Assembly: GCF_015672735.1 (NCBI RefSeq)
Contig: NZ_JADABY010000031.1
Location: forward strand, 62,001 to 126,000
DNA from: Citrobacter sp. Res13-Sevr-PEB04-36
GTDB lineage: Bacteria; Pseudomonadota; Gammaproteobacteria; Enterobacterales; Enterobacteriaceae
Direction of reading: 5' to 3'
Length of the DNA: 64,000 nucleotides
Every line of letters begins with the position of its first letter. The stretch's first letter is position 1. The notes beneath the pieces were generated by a model. The model was given only the letters and a program-made list of their open reading frames with translations, ran no database searches and had not been told where the DNA came from. The position numbers and the translations under genes were made by a program. Positions 11,101 through 22,847 of the stretch are shown here, piece by piece.

Positions 11101-11364
11101 GGGACGGCCATGGGAATTGTAGTTAGCGGGGAAGTATTCGCGGGCAATTTCTTTTAACGGGAGGAAACCGTGACGTTCAGCGCCGTAATCAACAAAAGCG
11201 GCTTCCAGACTCGGTTCAATACGGGTAATTTTGCCTTTATAGATGTTGGCTTTTTTCTGTTCGTGTCCAGGACTTTCGATATCCAGATCGTACAGACGCT
11301 GCCCATCTACAAGGGCGACACGCAACTCTTCCTGCTGAGTCGCGTTAATTAACATTCTTTTCAT
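8104..11364 (-). CDS. rne: Ribonuclease E
   Basis: RNase E is the essential endoribonuclease of mRNA decay and of rRNA and tRNA processing, and the scaffold of the degradosome at the inner membrane. Residues 1-530 are the catalytic half: an S1 domain (about 35-125), the DNase-I-like site with catalytic aspartates in [20 protein letters not shown] and VIDFIDM, and the zinc-link CPRCSGTG near 404. The rest is the low-complexity C-terminal scaffold with an arginine-rich RNA-binding region (about 600-720) and alternating Val/Ala/Glu/Pro stretches. It is 1086 aa against 1061 in E. coli; the extra length is in the scaffold. Confidence 0.97.
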   Translation of the reverse strand: MKRMLINATQQEELRVALVDGQRLYDLDIESPGHEQKKANIYKGKITRIEPSLEAAFVDYGAERHGFLPLKEIAREYFPANYNSHGRPNIKDVLREGQEVIVQIDKEERGNKGAALTTFISLAGSYLVLMPNNPRAGGISRRIEGDDRTELKEALASLELPDGMGLIVRTAGVGKSAEALQWDLSFRLKHWEAIQKAADSRPAPFLIHQESNVIVRAFRDYLRQDIGEILIDNPKVMEMARQHIAALGRPDFSSKIKLYTGEIPLFSHYQIESQIESAFQREVRLPSGGSIVIDSTEALTAIDINSARATRGGDIEETAFNTNLEAADEIARQLRLRDLGGLIVIDFIDMTPVRHQRAVENRLREAVRQDRARIQISHISRFGLLEMSRQRLSPSLGESSHHVCPRCSGTGTVRDNESLSLSILRLIEEEALKENTQEVHAIVPVPIASYLLNEKRTAVNAIETRQNGVRCVIVPNDQMETPHYSVLRVRKGEETSTLSYLLPKLHEEEMALPTEEEYVERKQPEQPALATFAMPEVPPAPALQEPVAKAAAAPKAAAVTAGSEQPGLFGRFLGALKSIFGGSEEAKTVEQPAPKAEEKSERQQDRRKPRQNNRRDRNDRNDRRDNRDNRGERDNRDRDNRNERSDSSENRDDNRRNRRQPQNAEARDTRQQSTDVADKAKSGDEQQAPRRERNRRRNDDKRQAPQEVKELNQVEQPAQDTDQEERVRQPQTRRKQRQLNQKVRYTDSVTVEAEVATAAAVVEAVVAEPVVQAPVTQRTELAKVDLPAVVTTEHEDNNDTRDSNGMPRRSRRSPRHLRVSGQRRRRYRDDRYPTQSPMPITVACASPELASGKVWIRYPVARAQELQVEEQPQQDVAQVQPVVAEQQTIAAVIEPAVEAVAESVAVTEAPVVTETVVAEPQDVTIETTHPDVIATAVEEQPQVIADADVPVAEAIVAEAEPVAEVIEAPIAEEPVQIAIAQPEVAEPVVEAAPIAQASQAEVATVAPVVVAEAVVEPASVVAETETVHSHATAPMTRAPAPEYVPEAPRQSDWQRPAFGFEGKGAAGGHSATHQATAPATRPQSVE

Positions 11365-12063
11365 CGTAACTTACTCATTATTCTTACATTGACGACTAAG
11401 CTGCGGGCAGAGTAATGCCTTTCCGGGTGTGAACCGATGGCCTCGTGTCTATTCGCGTCGCCAACCTCACGGTTATCGTCAGCTCAAAGAGGCGCAGAGT
11501 GTCGGTTGCCTGTATTTCATACGGAAACACAGCGCAATTATCAGGGGAACAGTCTGGGTGTTACTCTCCAGAGACGCTTCCATTGTGCTCGTCGTCTTTC
11601 ACGCTATCGGTGCGTTGGCTTCATCTACTCACCCCAGTCACTCACCGGAGTAAATTCTTGGGGGTTCCCAGACTTGCCGTCTTCCTACAACGCGAAATTC
11701 ATAGAGCACTTACCGGTAAGGACTGCAACCCGCAGCCCGCTAACTGCCTGAAAGATCAATACGTCTTACGCCATTGCTGCGTTGATGATCGGTCGGGCAA
11801 AATTGGGTCATTCCGGAAAAGTTCTTGTTTTAACAAGATTCAACACGGAGACGACCTCATTATTCCACTGCTAACCTTGTTATAGCAAGATGACTTTTGC
11901 CATTTATCACCCGGTTACTCACAGTTTTTACACTTCCGCAGAGTGATTGGTTTAATAACCACCAAATCGAAACTGTCAAACCTGTGTAATAGGGTATAGC
12001 AGTTAATATAAGCATAGAAAAATGAGTGGCGCGAATCTTGATGGCTATTTAAAATCGACACCC
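11365..12063. promoter_or_regulatory. rne-rluC intergenic region with rne 5' leader
   Basis: About 700 bases separate the divergent rne and rluC genes and no gene is supported here. In E. coli rne has a leader of about 360 nt whose hairpins let RNase E degrade its own mRNA. The corresponding part here is roughly 11365-11725 on the minus strand. Open frames in it on the plus strand (for example 11429-11885) have no family resemblance and are not called. The AT-rich stretch 11880-12060 probably carries the rluC promoter. Confidence 0.6.
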
Positions 12064-13014
12064 ATGAAAACAGAGACTCCAGCCGTAAAAATAGTTGCCA
12101 TTACTGCCGACGAAGCAGGGCAACGCATCGACAACTTTCTACGCACCCAGCTTAAAGGCGTGCCAAAAAGTATGATTTATCGCATTTTGCGTAAGGGCGA
12201 AGTGCGGGTGAATAAAAAACGCATCAAACCCGAATACAAGCTCGAAGACGGGGATATTGTGCGTATTCCGCCTGTACGCGTCGCTGAGCGTGAAGAAGAG
12301 GCGATTTCACCGCATCTGCAGAAAGTCGCCGCGCTGGCTGACGTTATTCTGTATGAAGATGACCATATTCTGGTACTTAACAAACCATCAGGCACGGCTG
12401 TACATGGCGGCAGCGGATTAAGCTTTGGCGTGATCGAAGGCCTGCGTGCGTTACGCCCGGAAGCGCGTTTCCTTGAACTGGTGCATCGCCTTGACCGTGA
12501 CACTTCCGGCGTACTATTGGTCGCCAAAAAACGTTCTGCACTGCGTTCGCTGCATGAACAGTTGCGTGAAAAAGGAATGCAAAAAGATTACCTGGCGCTG
12601 GTAAGAGGTCAGTGGCAGTCGCATGTCAAAACTGTACAGGCACCGCTGTTAAAGAATATTCTGCAAAGCGGTGAGCGAATCGTGCGGGTAAATCAGGAAG
12701 GCAAACCGTCGGAGACGCGATTTAAAGTGGAAGAGCGCTACGCGTTTGCCACGCTTGTGCGTTGTAGCCCGGTCACCGGGCGTACCCACCAAATTCGCGT
12801 GCATACCCAGTTTGCTGGACATCCTATTGCTTTTGACGATCGCTATGGTGACCGTGAGTTCGACAAGCAGCTGGCCGGAACGGGACTGAATCGATTGTTT
12901 CTGCACGCTGCAGCTTTGAAGTTCACCCATCCAGGGACCGGCGAGGTCATGCGTGTTGAAGCCCCGATGGATAATCAGCTGAAACGCTGCCTCGAGGTAT
13001 TACGTCGACCGTAG
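12064..13014 (+). CDS. rluC: 23S rRNA pseudouridine synthase RluC
   Basis: RluC converts uridines 955, 2504 and 2580 of 23S rRNA to pseudouridine. An S4 RNA-binding domain lies near the N-terminus (about 20-80, RIDNFLRTQLKGVPKSMIYR). The catalytic aspartate is in HRLDRDTSGVLLVAKK, and the GRTHQIRVH motif follows. The start at 12064 gives MKTETPAVKIVAITADEAGQ, as in E. coli; an in-frame ATG at 12022 is upstream of the conserved part. The protein is 316 aa. Confidence 0.96.
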   Translation: MKTETPAVKIVAITADEAGQRIDNFLRTQLKGVPKSMIYRILRKGEVRVNKKRIKPEYKLEDGDIVRIPPVRVAEREEEAISPHLQKVAALADVILYEDDHILVLNKPSGTAVHGGSGLSFGVIEGLRALRPEARFLELVHRLDRDTSGVLLVAKKRSALRSLHEQLREKGMQKDYLALVRGQWQSHVKTVQAPLLKNILQSGERIVRVNQEGKPSETRFKVEERYAFATLVRCSPVTGRTHQIRVHTQFAGHPIAFDDRYGDREFDKQLAGTGLNRLFLHAAALKFTHPGTGEVMRVEAPMDNQLKRCLEVLRRP

Positions 13015-13105
13015 GCCTGATAAGGCACACAAGTGCCGCCATCAGGCAATTCTGCTATTTTGTTGCCGGATAGCGGTGTACGCACCTTATCCGGCCTACA
13101 AAACC
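13015..13105. repeat. BIME: two REP-type palindromic units
   Basis: Two REP-like palindromes lie tail to tail between the convergent rluC and yceF. The first, GTAGGCCTGATAAGGC and GCCGCCATCAGGCA, covers about 13014-13048. The second, GCCGGATAGCGG to CTTATCCGGCCTAC, covers about 13064-13101. The GCCKGATGC/GCCGGATAAGGC core is the familiar enterobacterial REP sequence. Such elements often stabilise upstream mRNA and can bind gyrase or IHF. Confidence 0.85.
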
Positions 13106-13114
13106 CGACGTTCG

Positions 13115-13699
13115 CTAAGCCTTCAACGGGTTCATCTCTTCACGACGCAGCATCTGACACAGCGCGATGAGCGGCAGGCCAACCAGGGTGTTCGGGTCGC
13201 GGCCTTCCAGACGCTCAAAGAGCGCAATACCTAATCCTTCGCTTTTAAAACTGCCGGCACAATGTAATGGACGTTCTTTGCGCACGTAATCGTCAATTTC
13301 TGTTTCGCTTAAATGGCGGAAATGAACATCGAACGGTTCGACTTCAGTTTGTAAGTGTCCGTTTGCAGAATTATACAGTGCCAGCCCGGTGTAAAATGTC
13401 ACAATATTGCCGCTGGCTTTGGTTAATTGTTGCCTGGCTTTTTCTTCTGTTAACGGTTTTCCGGTGATTTCGCCATCAAGCACACAAATTTGATCGGAGC
13501 CAATAATGAGATGTGATGTGTAGCGGTGGGCAAGAGATTGTGCTTTTTCCTGTGCCAGGCGTAATACCAAATGCCGAGGTGTTTCACCGGGTAATGGTGT
13601 TTCATCAACCTCAGGCGCTGCGCATTCGAACGGGATGGCTAGTTTTTCGAGCAAGGCGCGACGCCAGGGAGAGGTGGACGCAAGAATGAGTTGAGGCAT
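13115..13699 (-). CDS. yceF: Maf-family nucleotide pyrophosphatase YceF
   Basis: YceF is a Maf-like nucleoside triphosphate pyrophosphatase. The E. coli protein prefers 7-methyl-GTP and is thought to keep modified nucleotides out of RNA. The N-terminal signature [14 protein letters not shown] and the conserved IIGSDQIC and TGKPLT segments are present. At 194 aa it has the family length. It is divergent from yceD, with both promoters in the 197-bp gap 13700-13896. Confidence 0.94.
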   Translation of the reverse strand: MPQLILASTSPWRRALLEKLAIPFECAAPEVDETPLPGETPRHLVLRLAQEKAQSLAHRYTSHLIIGSDQICVLDGEITGKPLTEEKARQQLTKASGNIVTFYTGLALYNSANGHLQTEVEPFDVHFRHLSETEIDDYVRKERPLHCAGSFKSEGLGIALFERLEGRDPNTLVGLPLIALCQMLRREEMNPLKA

Positions 13700-13896
13700 A
13701 TTTTTTCCCTCGCATATAGCGTATTGATGAGAGCCATTTTAAACTAGGGCTCTCGACCTTCAAGTTGGCTGCTATGGCCAGGCTTGAGCGATTTTAAGTC
13801 GATGACCCGCAATGTGTGCGAATTATTGGCAAAAGGCAACCGCAGGCTGCCTTTTTCTTTGACTATATGACGTTACAAAGTTAATATGCGCGCCCT

Positions 13897-14418
13897 ATGC
13901 AAAAGGTAAAATTACCCCTGACTCTTGATCCGGTTCGTACGGCTCAAAAACGCCTCGATTATGAAGGTATCTATACTTCTGATCTGGTTGAGCGCGTCTC
14001 CGATTTTGTAGTCAGTGTGGACAGTGATGTGGAATGCTCCATGTCGTTCGCGATCGATAACCAACGTCTTGCCGTTATTACCGGTGATGCGAAGGTTTCG
14101 GTTACGCTCGCATGCCAGCGTTGCGGGAAACCGTTCCCACTCCATGTCCACACAACATATTGTTTTAGTCCTGTCCGTTCTGACGAGCAGGCTGAAGCAC
14201 TGCCGGAAGCGTATGAGCCGATTGAGGTTAACGAATTCGGTGAAATCGATCTGCTTGCAATGGTTGAAGATGAGATTATCCTCTCCTTGCCGGTAGTTCC
14301 GGTGCATGATTCTGAACACTGTGAAGTGTCCGAGGCGGACATGGTCTTTGGCGAATTGCCTGATGAAGCGCAAAAACCAAACCCATTTGCCGTATTAGCC
14401 AGCTTAAAGCGTAAGTAA
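13897..14418 (+). CDS. yceD: DUF177 protein YceD, 23S rRNA accumulation factor
   Basis: YceD is a 173-aa DUF177-family protein, required in plants and probably bacteria for normal 23S rRNA accumulation. A CQRCGKPF cysteine pair lies near residue 68 and the acidic C-terminal half contains [13 protein letters not shown]. It is cotranscribed with rpmF, 16 bases downstream, an arrangement conserved in nearly all bacteria. The exact molecular role is not established. Confidence 0.93.
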   Translation: MQKVKLPLTLDPVRTAQKRLDYEGIYTSDLVERVSDFVVSVDSDVECSMSFAIDNQRLAVITGDAKVSVTLACQRCGKPFPLHVHTTYCFSPVRSDEQAEALPEAYEPIEVNEFGEIDLLAMVEDEIILSLPVVPVHDSEHCEVSEADMVFGELPDEAQKPNPFAVLASLKRK

Positions 14419-14422
14419 TTGA

Positions 14423-14608
<186 letters not shown>

Positions 14609-14730
14609 TCACGCATGGTTCAATGAATTTCCCACCTCGGTGAGAAAGACAAAGAGAACCAGCGTGATGAAGCTTAGTGAGGCTTTCCCCGGGTAACTGG
14701 GGAAACACCTAGCCGAGCAGCGACGATACC

Positions 14731-15810
14731 TTGACACGTCTAACCCTGGCGTTAGATGTCATGGGGGGCGATTTTGGCCCTACCGTGACAGTGCCTGCAG
14801 CACTGCAGGCACTGAATTCTAATTCGCAACTCACACTTCTTTTAGTCGGGGATCCCGATACAATCACGCCATTACTTGCCAAAGCTGACTTCGAACAACG
14901 TTCACGTCTGCAGATTATCCCTGCTCAGTCAGTTATTGCCAGTGATGCCCGGCCCTCGCAGGCTATCCGCGCCAGTCGTGGTAGCTCTATGCGTGTTGCC
15001 CTGGAGCTCGTGAAAGAAGGTCGAGCAGAAGCCTGTGTAAGCGCCGGTAATACGGGCGCGTTAATGGGGCTTGCGAAGTTATTACTCAAACCCCTTGAGG
15101 GGATTGAGCGGCCTGCGCTGGTGACAGTGTTACCGCATCAGCAAAAGGGCAAAACGGTGGTGCTGGATTTAGGTGCCAACGTCGATTGCGATAGTACGAT
15201 GTTGGTGCAATTTGCCGTCATGGGCTCCGTGATGGCAGAGGAGGTGGTTGGGATTGCCACTCCTCGCGTTGCGTTGCTCAATATTGGTGAAGAAGAAACT
15301 AAAGGTCTCGACAGTATTCGGGATGCTTCTGCTGTGCTAAAAACAATCCCTTCCATCAACTATATCGGCTATCTTGAAGCCAATGAATTGTTGACGGGTA
15401 AGACCGATGTATTAGTTTGTGACGGCTTTACAGGCAATGTCACATTAAAGACGATGGAAGGTGTTGTAAGAATGTTCCTTTCACTGCTGAAATCTCAGGG
15501 TGAGAGCAAAAAACGGTCGTGGTGGCTGCTGTTATTAAAACGTTGGTTACAAAAAAGCCTAACGAGGCGATTCAGTCACCTCAACCCCGACCAGTATAAT
15601 GGCGCCTGTCTGTTAGGATTGCGCGGCACAGTGATAAAAAGTCATGGTGCGGCCAATCAGCGAGCATTTGAAGTCGCGATTGAACAGGCAGTGCAGGCGG
15701 TGCAGCGACAAGTTCCTCAGCGAATTGCCGCTCGCCTGGAATCTGTATACCCAGCTGGATTCGAACTGCTGGACGGTGGCGAAAGTACACGCTCGCGGGC
15801 GCGCAGATAA
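14731..15810 (+). CDS. plsX: Phosphate acyltransferase PlsX
   Basis: PlsX makes acyl-phosphate from acyl-ACP, feeding phospholipid synthesis, and is a peripheral membrane enzyme. The start is TTG, giving [20 protein letters not shown] as in E. coli. Conserved segments include [25 protein letters not shown] and [15 protein letters not shown]. It is 359 aa against 356, with an arginine-rich tail (STRSRARR) that differs from E. coli. fabH follows 77 bases later. Confidence 0.95.
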   Translation: MTRLTLALDVMGGDFGPTVTVPAALQALNSNSQLTLLLVGDPDTITPLLAKADFEQRSRLQIIPAQSVIASDARPSQAIRASRGSSMRVALELVKEGRAEACVSAGNTGALMGLAKLLLKPLEGIERPALVTVLPHQQKGKTVVLDLGANVDCDSTMLVQFAVMGSVMAEEVVGIATPRVALLNIGEEETKGLDSIRDASAVLKTIPSINYIGYLEANELLTGKTDVLVCDGFTGNVTLKTMEGVVRMFLSLLKSQGESKKRSWWLLLLKRWLQKSLTRRFSHLNPDQYNGACLLGLRGTVIKSHGAANQRAFEVAIEQAVQAVQRQVPQRIAARLESVYPAGFELLDGGESTRSRARR

Positions 15811-15887
15811 TAGTGCGCCTGGGTGTGCAGCCTACGTACCAGTGATTTGTTCGTAGCGGTATATAACCAAAAAGTGACTGAGCGTAC

Positions 15888-16841
15888 ATGTATACAAAGA
15901 TTATTGGTACTGGCAGCTATCTGCCTGAACAAGTGCGTACCAACGCCGATTTGGAAAAAATGGTCGAGACATCTGATGAGTGGATTGTCACTCGTACAGG
16001 TATCCGTGAACGCCATATTGCAGGGCCAAATGAAACCGTTGCGACGATGGGCTTTGCCGCCGCAAACCGCGCACTTGAAATGGCCGGCATCGATAAAGAT
16101 CAAATTGGTTTGATTGTGGTTGCGACCACATCATCCACGCACGCCTTTCCAAGCGCAGCATGCCAGATCCAAAGTATGCTGGAAATCAAAGGCTGTCCGG
16201 CGTTTGACGTTGCGGCTGCCTGTGCCGGTTTTACTTATGCTCTGAGCGTTGCTGACCTGTACGTTAAGTCCGGCGCCGTGAAACATGCGCTGGTGATCGG
16301 CTCTGATGTGCTGGCACGTACTTGCGATCCGACCGATCGTGGGACGATCATTATTTTTGGCGATGGCGCCGGTGCTGTAGTACTGAGCGCGTCTGAAGAG
16401 CCCGGCATTCTTTCCACGCATCTGCATGCTGACGGCCGCTATGGTGAATTGCTGACGCTGCCGAACGCCGACCGTGTGAACCCGGAAAACCCGATTCATC
16501 TGACCATGGCAGGTAACGAAGTCTTTAAAGTGGCGGTTACCGAGCTTGCACACATCGTTGATGAAACGCTGGCAGCCAATAATCTCGACCGTTCGGCGCT
16601 GGACTGGCTGGTACCGCACCAGGCTAACCTGCGCATTATCAGCGCGACGGCGAAAAAACTGGGCATGTCGATGGATAATGTCGTGGTAACGCTGGACAGA
16701 CATGGCAATACGTCAGCGGCTTCTGTTCCATGTGCGTTGGACGAAGCCGTCCGTGACGGGCGAATTAAAGCCGGTCAGCTGATATTGCTTGAGGCCTTCG
16801 GGGGTGGATTCACCTGGGGCTCTGCGCTGGTTCGTTTCTAG
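15888..16841 (+). CDS. fabH: Beta-ketoacyl-ACP synthase III FabH
   Basis: FabH starts type II fatty-acid synthesis by condensing acetyl-CoA with malonyl-ACP. The catalytic triad is visible: Cys in [11 protein letters not shown] (about 112), His in VPHQANLRI (about 244) and Asn in [10 protein letters not shown] (about 274). It is 317 aa, as in E. coli. It leads the fabHDG group; fabD follows 15 bases after. Confidence 0.97.
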   Translation: MYTKIIGTGSYLPEQVRTNADLEKMVETSDEWIVTRTGIRERHIAGPNETVATMGFAAANRALEMAGIDKDQIGLIVVATTSSTHAFPSAACQIQSMLEIKGCPAFDVAAACAGFTYALSVADLYVKSGAVKHALVIGSDVLARTCDPTDRGTIIIFGDGAGAVVLSASEEPGILSTHLHADGRYGELLTLPNADRVNPENPIHLTMAGNEVFKVAVTELAHIVDETLAANNLDRSALDWLVPHQANLRIISATAKKLGMSMDNVVVTLDRHGNTSAASVPCALDEAVRDGRIKAGQLILLEAFGGGFTWGSALVRF

Positions 16842-16856
16842 TATAAGGATTTTAAC

Positions 16857-17786
16857 ATGACGCAATTTGCATTTGTGTTCCCGGGTCAGGGTTCTCAAAC
16901 CGTTGGTATGTTGTCTGAAATGGCAGCAGCCTACCCCATTGTTGAAGAAACTTTTGCTGAAGCTTCAGCTGCGCTGGGCTATGATCTGTGGGCACTGACC
17001 CAGCAGGGACCGGCAGAAGAACTGAATAAAACCTGGCAAACGCAGCCAGCACTGTTAACAGCCTCTGTTGCATTGTACCGCGTGTGGCAGCAGCAGGGTG
17101 GCGCAACGCCTGCGCTGATGGCAGGGCATAGCCTGGGTGAATACTCTGCGTTGGTATGCGCGGGTGTCATCAACTTTGCTGATGCCGTACGCCTGGTTGA
17201 ACTGCGTGGCAAGTTTATGCAGGAAGCCGTGCCGGAAGGCACTGGCGGCATGTCTGCTATCATTGGCCTGGACGATGCGTCTATCGCAAAAGCCTGTGAA
17301 GAGTCAGCAGAAGGTCAGGTCGTATCGCCGGTTAACTTTAACTCACCGGGCCAGGTGGTGATTGCCGGACATAAAGAAGCCGTAGAACGTGCGGGTGCAG
17401 CCTGTAAAGCTGCGGGTGCGAAACGTGCTCTGCCATTGCCAGTCAGCGTGCCTTCCCACTGTGCGTTGATGAAACCTGCAGCTGAAAAACTGGCCGTTGA
17501 ACTGCAGACAATCACTTTTAACGCACCGACCGTTCCAGTTGTGAACAATGTCGATGTGAAGTGCGAAACCAATGCTGACGCGATTCGCGACGCGCTGGTT
17601 CGTCAGCTGTACAGCCCGGTTCAGTGGACCCAAACCGTTGAGTTTATGGCGTCTCAGGGCGTAGAGCATCTGTATGAAGTAGGGCCGGGTAAAGTCCTCA
17701 CAGGCCTGACAAAACGTATTGTTGATACCCTGACTGCTTCGGCGTTGAATGAGCCGGCGGCGCTGTCTGCGGCGCTTGCGCAATAA
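16857..17786 (+). CDS. fabD: Malonyl-CoA:ACP transacylase FabD
   Basis: FabD moves malonate from CoA to acyl carrier protein for chain elongation. The nucleophile elbow GHSLGEYSALVCAG (Ser about 92) and the later SVPSHCALM with the catalytic His are present. It is 309 aa, the usual length, with an AAGGA ribosome-binding site. It sits between fabH and fabG with short gaps, in one operon. Confidence 0.97.
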   Translation: MTQFAFVFPGQGSQTVGMLSEMAAAYPIVEETFAEASAALGYDLWALTQQGPAEELNKTWQTQPALLTASVALYRVWQQQGGATPALMAGHSLGEYSALVCAGVINFADAVRLVELRGKFMQEAVPEGTGGMSAIIGLDDASIAKACEESAEGQVVSPVNFNSPGQVVIAGHKEAVERAGAACKAAGAKRALPLPVSVPSHCALMKPAAEKLAVELQTITFNAPTVPVVNNVDVKCETNADAIRDALVRQLYSPVQWTQTVEFMASQGVEHLYEVGPGKVLTGLTKRIVDTLTASALNEPAALSAALAQ

Positions 17787-17798
17787 AAGAGGAAAACC

Positions 17799-18533
17799 AT
17801 GAGTTTTGAAGGAAAAATCGCGCTGGTTACCGGTGCAAGCCGTGGCATTGGCCGCGCTATTGCTGAAACACTCGTTGCCCGTGGCGCGAAAGTGATCGGC
17901 ACTGCAACCAGCGAAAGCGGTGCGCAAGCCATTAGCGATTACTTGGGTGCAAATGGTAAAGGTCTGGTATTGAATGTGACCGATCCTGCATCTATCGAAT
18001 CTGTTCTGGGAAATATTCGCGCAGAATTTGGGGAAGTCGATATTCTGGTTAATAATGCCGGGATTACTCGTGATAACCTGCTAATGCGCATGAAAGATGA
18101 CGAGTGGAACGATATCATCGAAACCAACCTGTCATCAGTTTTCCGTCTGTCAAAAGCGGTAATGCGCGCTATGATGAAAAAGCGTCATGGTCGTATTATC
18201 ACTATTGGTTCTGTGGTTGGTACCATGGGAAATGCAGGTCAGGCCAACTACGCTGCGGCGAAAGCGGGTTTGATCGGCTTCAGTAAATCACTGGCGCGTG
18301 AAGTTGCGTCTCGTGGCATTACTGTAAACGTTGTTGCTCCGGGCTTTATTGAAACGGACATGACGCGTGCGCTGACTGATGAGCAGCGTGCGGGTACGCT
18401 GGCGGCGGTTCCGGCGGGGCGCCTTGGCACCCCAAATGAAATCGCCAGTGCGGTTGCATTTTTAGCTTCTGACGAAGCAAGTTACATCACAGGTGAGACT
18501 TTGCATGTCAACGGCGGGATGTACATGGTTTAA
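17799..18533 (+). CDS. fabG: 3-oxoacyl-ACP reductase FabG
   Basis: FabG is the NADPH-dependent short-chain dehydrogenase that reduces beta-ketoacyl-ACP. The nucleotide-binding TGASRGIG, the NNAG motif and the catalytic Ser with YAAAKAG (Tyr-x-x-x-Lys) are all present. It is 244 aa, the usual length. It lies 12 bases after fabD; the longer gap to acpP holds the acpP promoter. Confidence 0.97.
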   Translation: MSFEGKIALVTGASRGIGRAIAETLVARGAKVIGTATSESGAQAISDYLGANGKGLVLNVTDPASIESVLGNIRAEFGEVDILVNNAGITRDNLLMRMKDDEWNDIIETNLSSVFRLSKAVMRAMMKKRHGRIITIGSVVGTMGNAGQANYAAAKAGLIGFSKSLAREVASRGITVNVVAPGFIETDMTRALTDEQRAGTLAAVPAGRLGTPNEIASAVAFLASDEASYITGETLHVNGGMYMV

Positions 18534-18615
18534 CCACGAGATAAAAAAATTTGCGTTATTAGGGTGAATGCCCTCAAAATAACGTAAAATCGTGGTAAGA
18601 CCTGCCGGGATTTAG

Positions 18616-18645
18616 TTGCAAATTTTTCAACATTTTATACACTAC
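18616..18645 (+). promoter_or_regulatory. Probable acpP promoter
   Basis: The fabG-acpP gap of 155 bases holds TTGCAA, 16 bases, TACACT (or overlapping TATACA), a sigma-70-like arrangement about 45 bases before the acpP ATG. ACP is made in great excess over the other Fab enzymes, which fits an extra promoter here. The exact start is not proven. Confidence 0.5.
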
Positions 18646-18688
18646 GAAAACCATCGCGAAAGCGAGTTTTGATAGGAAATTTAAGAGT

Positions 18689-18925
18689 ATGAGCACTATC
18701 GAAGAACGCGTTAAGAAAATTATCGGCGAACAGCTGGGCGTTAAGCAGGAAGAAGTAACCAACAATGCTTCCTTCGTTGAAGACCTGGGCGCAGATTCTC
18801 TTGACACCGTTGAGCTGGTAATGGCTCTGGAAGAAGAGTTTGATACTGAGATTCCGGACGAAGAAGCTGAGAAAATCACCACCGTTCAGGCAGCCATTGA
18901 TTACATCAACGGTCACCAGGCGTAA
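18689..18925 (+). CDS. acpP: Acyl carrier protein
   Basis: AcpP is the 78-aa acidic carrier that holds growing acyl chains on a 4'-phosphopantetheine attached to Ser in [10 protein letters not shown]. The start [20 protein letters not shown] and end INGHQA are the same as in E. coli. It is very acidic, as expected. A terminator at 18937 lies between it and fabF. Confidence 0.98.
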
Positions 18926-18936
18926 GTGAACATCTC

Positions 18937-18972
18937 CAGGCGGTCATTCGACCGCCTGAGTTTTATCTTTTT
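18937..18972 (+). terminator. Terminator/attenuator between acpP and fabF
   Basis: A perfect 9-bp stem (CAGGCGGTC with GACCGCCTG, loop ATTC) is followed by AGTTTTATCTTTTTATC. It should reduce read-through from the abundant acpP transcript into fabF. Confidence 0.8.
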
Positions 18973-18983
18973 ATCCCACTTGA

Positions 18984-20252
<1,269 letters not shown>

Positions 20253-20285
20253 GTCCCGCAGGTAACTTACCTGGCTTCATCAGAA

Positions 20286-20312
20286 AAGGTCCGCTTGGCG
20301 GGCCTTTTTTTA
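20286..20312 (+). terminator. Intrinsic terminator after fabF
   Basis: The stem AAGGTCCGC-ttg-GCGGGCCTT (one G-T pair) is followed by a run of T residues. It ends the fab operon before pabC. Confidence 0.88.
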
Positions 20313-20381
20313 TTCGGTTTTTCGACCTTGTTCTGGCTTTGGCATCCTGCCAAACTAGCGGACCACGAATAAGGAGCCACC

Positions 20382-21197
20382 ATGTTCTTAATTAATGGCC
20401 GTGAGCAGGATACGCTAAATGCAGGCGATCGCGCGACGCAGTTCGGTGATGGGTGTTTTACTACCGCGCGAATTATCGACGGTAAAGTATGTTTCTTTTT
20501 GGCGCATCTCCGGCGTTTAAACGACGCGTGCAAAAAATTGCAGATCCCCTTCGATAAGTGGTCAGAACTGCAAGATGAAATGCAGCTGCTGGCGGCCGGG
20601 CATACACACGGTGTACTGAAAGTGATTATTAGCCGTGGCAGCGGAGGTAGGGGCTACAGTGGCGCAAACTGCCATTCGCCTACGCGCATTCTCTCTACTT
20701 CTGCCTTTCCTGCACATTATATTCGATGGCGGGAAGAGGGGATTACGCTGGGATTAAGCCCTGTGCGTTTGGGGCGTAATCCGATGCTTGCCGGGATTAA
20801 ACACCTGAATCGGCTGGAACAAGTGCTGATTCGTTCTCATCTTGAGCAGACAGACGCCGATGAAGCGCTGGTTCTTGACAGTGAGGGATGGGTTACGGAA
20901 TGCTGTGCGGCTAACGTGTTCTGGCGTAAAGATGATGTGGTTTATACCCCTCGAATGGACCAGGCTGGAGTGAACGGCATTATGCGACAATTCTGTATGC
21001 GGATGCTGGCACAATCACCGTTCCAGATTGTCGAAGTGTATGCCCGGGAAGAGGACGTGATGCAGGCGGATGAGATGATCGTCTGTAATGCATTAATGCC
21101 GGTGGTTCCCGTGCGCGCTTGCGAGGACAGGATGCTATCTTCACGTTTGTTATTCGATTTTTTAGCCCCACATTGTGAGCACCCAAATTCGTCATGA
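20382..21197 (+). CDS. pabC: Aminodeoxychorismate lyase PabC
   Basis: PabC is a PLP enzyme that cleaves 4-amino-4-deoxychorismate to p-aminobenzoate and pyruvate for folate synthesis. The fold-IV PLP lysine is in [13 protein letters not shown], and the E-x-x-x-x-N segment [11 protein letters not shown] follows. It is 271 aa against 269 in E. coli. AAGGAGCC precedes the ATG. Its end overlaps the mltG start by four bases (ATGA). Confidence 0.95.
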   Translation: MFLINGREQDTLNAGDRATQFGDGCFTTARIIDGKVCFFLAHLRRLNDACKKLQIPFDKWSELQDEMQLLAAGHTHGVLKVIISRGSGGRGYSGANCHSPTRILSTSAFPAHYIRWREEGITLGLSPVRLGRNPMLAGIKHLNRLEQVLIRSHLEQTDADEALVLDSEGWVTECCAANVFWRKDDVVYTPRMDQAGVNGIMRQFCMRMLAQSPFQIVEVYAREEDVMQADEMIVCNALMPVVPVRACEDRMLSSRLLFDFLAPHCEHPNSS

Positions 21198-22216
21198 AAA
21201 AATTGTTACTTGTTGTTCTTTTATTGCTGGTTGTGCTGGGCATTGCCGCGGGAGTGGGAATGTGGAAAGTTCGTCATCTGGCGGACAGTAAATTATTGAT
21301 TAAAGATGAAACGATTTTTACGCTGAAAGCGGGGACGGGCCGTCTGGCGCTTGGTGAACAGCTGTATGCGGATAAGGTGATTAATCGTCCGCGCGTATTC
21401 CAGTGGCTGCTGCGCATTGAACCCGACCTTTCGCATTTTAAAGCCGGGACCTACCGTTTGACGGCTGATATGACGGTACGGGATATGCTGCAACTGCTGG
21501 AAAGCGGTAAAGAAGCGCAGTTTCCGTTACGTCTGGTTGAAGGTATGCGCCTGAGCGACTACCTGAAACAACTGCGTGAGGCGCCATATATCAAACACAC
21601 CTTGAGCGACGATAACTACGCGACTGTTGCCAAGGCGCTAAAGCTGGAAAACCCGGAATGGGTGGAAGGCTGGTTCTGGCCCGATACCTGGATGTACACC
21701 GCCAATACCTCGGACGTGGCGCTGCTGAAGCGCGCGCACCAAAAAATGGTCAAAGCTGTTGATACCGCCTGGGAAGGCCGCGCTGAAGGGCTGCCTTATA
21801 CAGACAAAAATCAGCTGGTGACGATGGCCTCGATCATTGAAAAAGAAACCGCTGTTGCCAGCGAACGCGACCAGGTGGCCTCGGTGTTTATAAACCGTTT
21901 ACGCATTGGCATGCGCTTACAGACCGATCCGACCGTGATTTACGGGATGGGTACACGGTATAATGGTAAATTGTCGCGTGTCGATCTGGAAACGCCGACC
22001 GCCTATAACACCTATACCATTACCGGGCTGCCGCCAGGCCCAATTGCTATGCCGGGTGAAGCCTCATTGCAGGCCGCCGCGCATCCGGCAAAAACACCGT
22101 ATCTTTATTTTGTGGCTGACGGTAAAGGTGGTCACACATTTAATACCAATCTTGCCAGCCACAACCGGTCAGTGCAGGATTACCTGAAAGTGCTTAAGGA
22201 AAAAAATGGGCAGTAA
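21194..22216 (+). CDS. mltG: Endolytic murein transglycosylase MltG
   Basis: MltG cleaves nascent glycan strands in the periplasm and may act as a terminase for peptidoglycan polymerisation. One N-terminal transmembrane segment (about 5-22) anchors it to the inner membrane. The YceG domain follows, with the catalytic glutamate in [16 protein letters not shown] and the conserved [12 protein letters not shown]. It is 340 aa, as in E. coli, and overlaps tmk by 11 bases. Confidence 0.95.
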   Translation: MKKLLLVVLLLLVVLGIAAGVGMWKVRHLADSKLLIKDETIFTLKAGTGRLALGEQLYADKVINRPRVFQWLLRIEPDLSHFKAGTYRLTADMTVRDMLQLLESGKEAQFPLRLVEGMRLSDYLKQLREAPYIKHTLSDDNYATVAKALKLENPEWVEGWFWPDTWMYTANTSDVALLKRAHQKMVKAVDTAWEGRAEGLPYTDKNQLVTMASIIEKETAVASERDQVASVFINRLRIGMRLQTDPTVIYGMGTRYNGKLSRVDLETPTAYNTYTITGLPPGPIAMPGEASLQAAAHPAKTPYLYFVADGKGGHTFNTNLASHNRSVQDYLKVLKEKNGQ

Positions 22217-22847
22217 TTATATCGTCATCGAGGGCCTGGAAGGCGCCGGAAAAACTACCGCGCGGGATGTAGTGGTGGAGACACTTGAGCAACTCGGTAT
22301 TCGTGACATGGTTTTTACCCGCGAGCCAGGTGGGACCCAGCTGGCAGAGAAATTAAGAAGCCTCGTGCTGGACATCAAGTCAGTCGGTGACGAAGTGATT
22401 ACCGATAAAGCGGAAGTGCTGATGTTTTACGCTGCACGTGTTCAACTAGTTGAAACCGTCATTAAGCCCGCGCTGGCAGAAGGCACCTGGGTGATCGGCG
22501 ATCGTCACGATCTGTCGACCCAGGCCTATCAGGGCGGTGGCCGGGGTATCGACCAAACGATGCTGGCAACCCTGCGTGATGCGGTGCTCGGTGAATTTCG
22601 CCCGGACCTGACGCTCTATCTGGATGTGACGCCTGAAGTGGGTTTAAAGCGTGCCCGTGCTCGCGGTGAGTTGGACCGCATTGAACAGGAGTCTTTTGAT
22701 TTCTTCAATCGTACCCGTGCCCGCTATCTTGAGCTGGCGGCGAATGATCCCAGTATTCGTACCATTGACGCCACGCAGTCGCTTGAGGCGGTAATGGACG
22801 ATATCCGTAGCACCATTACCCAGTGGGTGCGGGAGCAGGGCGCATGA
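22206..22847 (+). CDS. tmk: Thymidylate kinase
   Basis: Tmk phosphorylates dTMP to dTDP. The P-loop [11 protein letters not shown], the [15 protein letters not shown] segment and the LID-region [14 protein letters not shown] are present. It is 213 aa, as in E. coli. It overlaps mltG at its start and holB at its end by four bases (ATGA), so the four genes pabC to holB are translationally coupled. Confidence 0.97.
   Translation: MGSNYIVIEGLEGAGKTTARDVVVETLEQLGIRDMVFTREPGGTQLAEKLRSLVLDIKSVGDEVITDKAEVLMFYAARVQLVETVIKPALAEGTWVIGDRHDLSTQAYQGGGRGIDQTMLATLRDAVLGEFRPDLTLYLDVTPEVGLKRARARGELDRIEQESFDFFNRTRARYLELAANDPSIRTIDATQSLEAVMDDIRSTITQWVREQGA

Noticed and set aside
11429..11885. Plus-strand open frames of up to 146 codons upstream of rluC
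   Set aside because: They lie within the rne leader region, have no ribosome-binding site or similarity, and overlap in three frames.
13115..13699. yceF as a septum-formation inhibitor (Maf)
   Set aside because: It is the YceF paralogue by position and sequence, so the nucleotide pyrophosphatase role is preferred over the B. subtilis-derived name.
14609..14730. Separate small RNA between rpmF and plsX
   Set aside because: Some inverted repeats are present, but there is no promoter or T-run terminator to support a distinct RNA.
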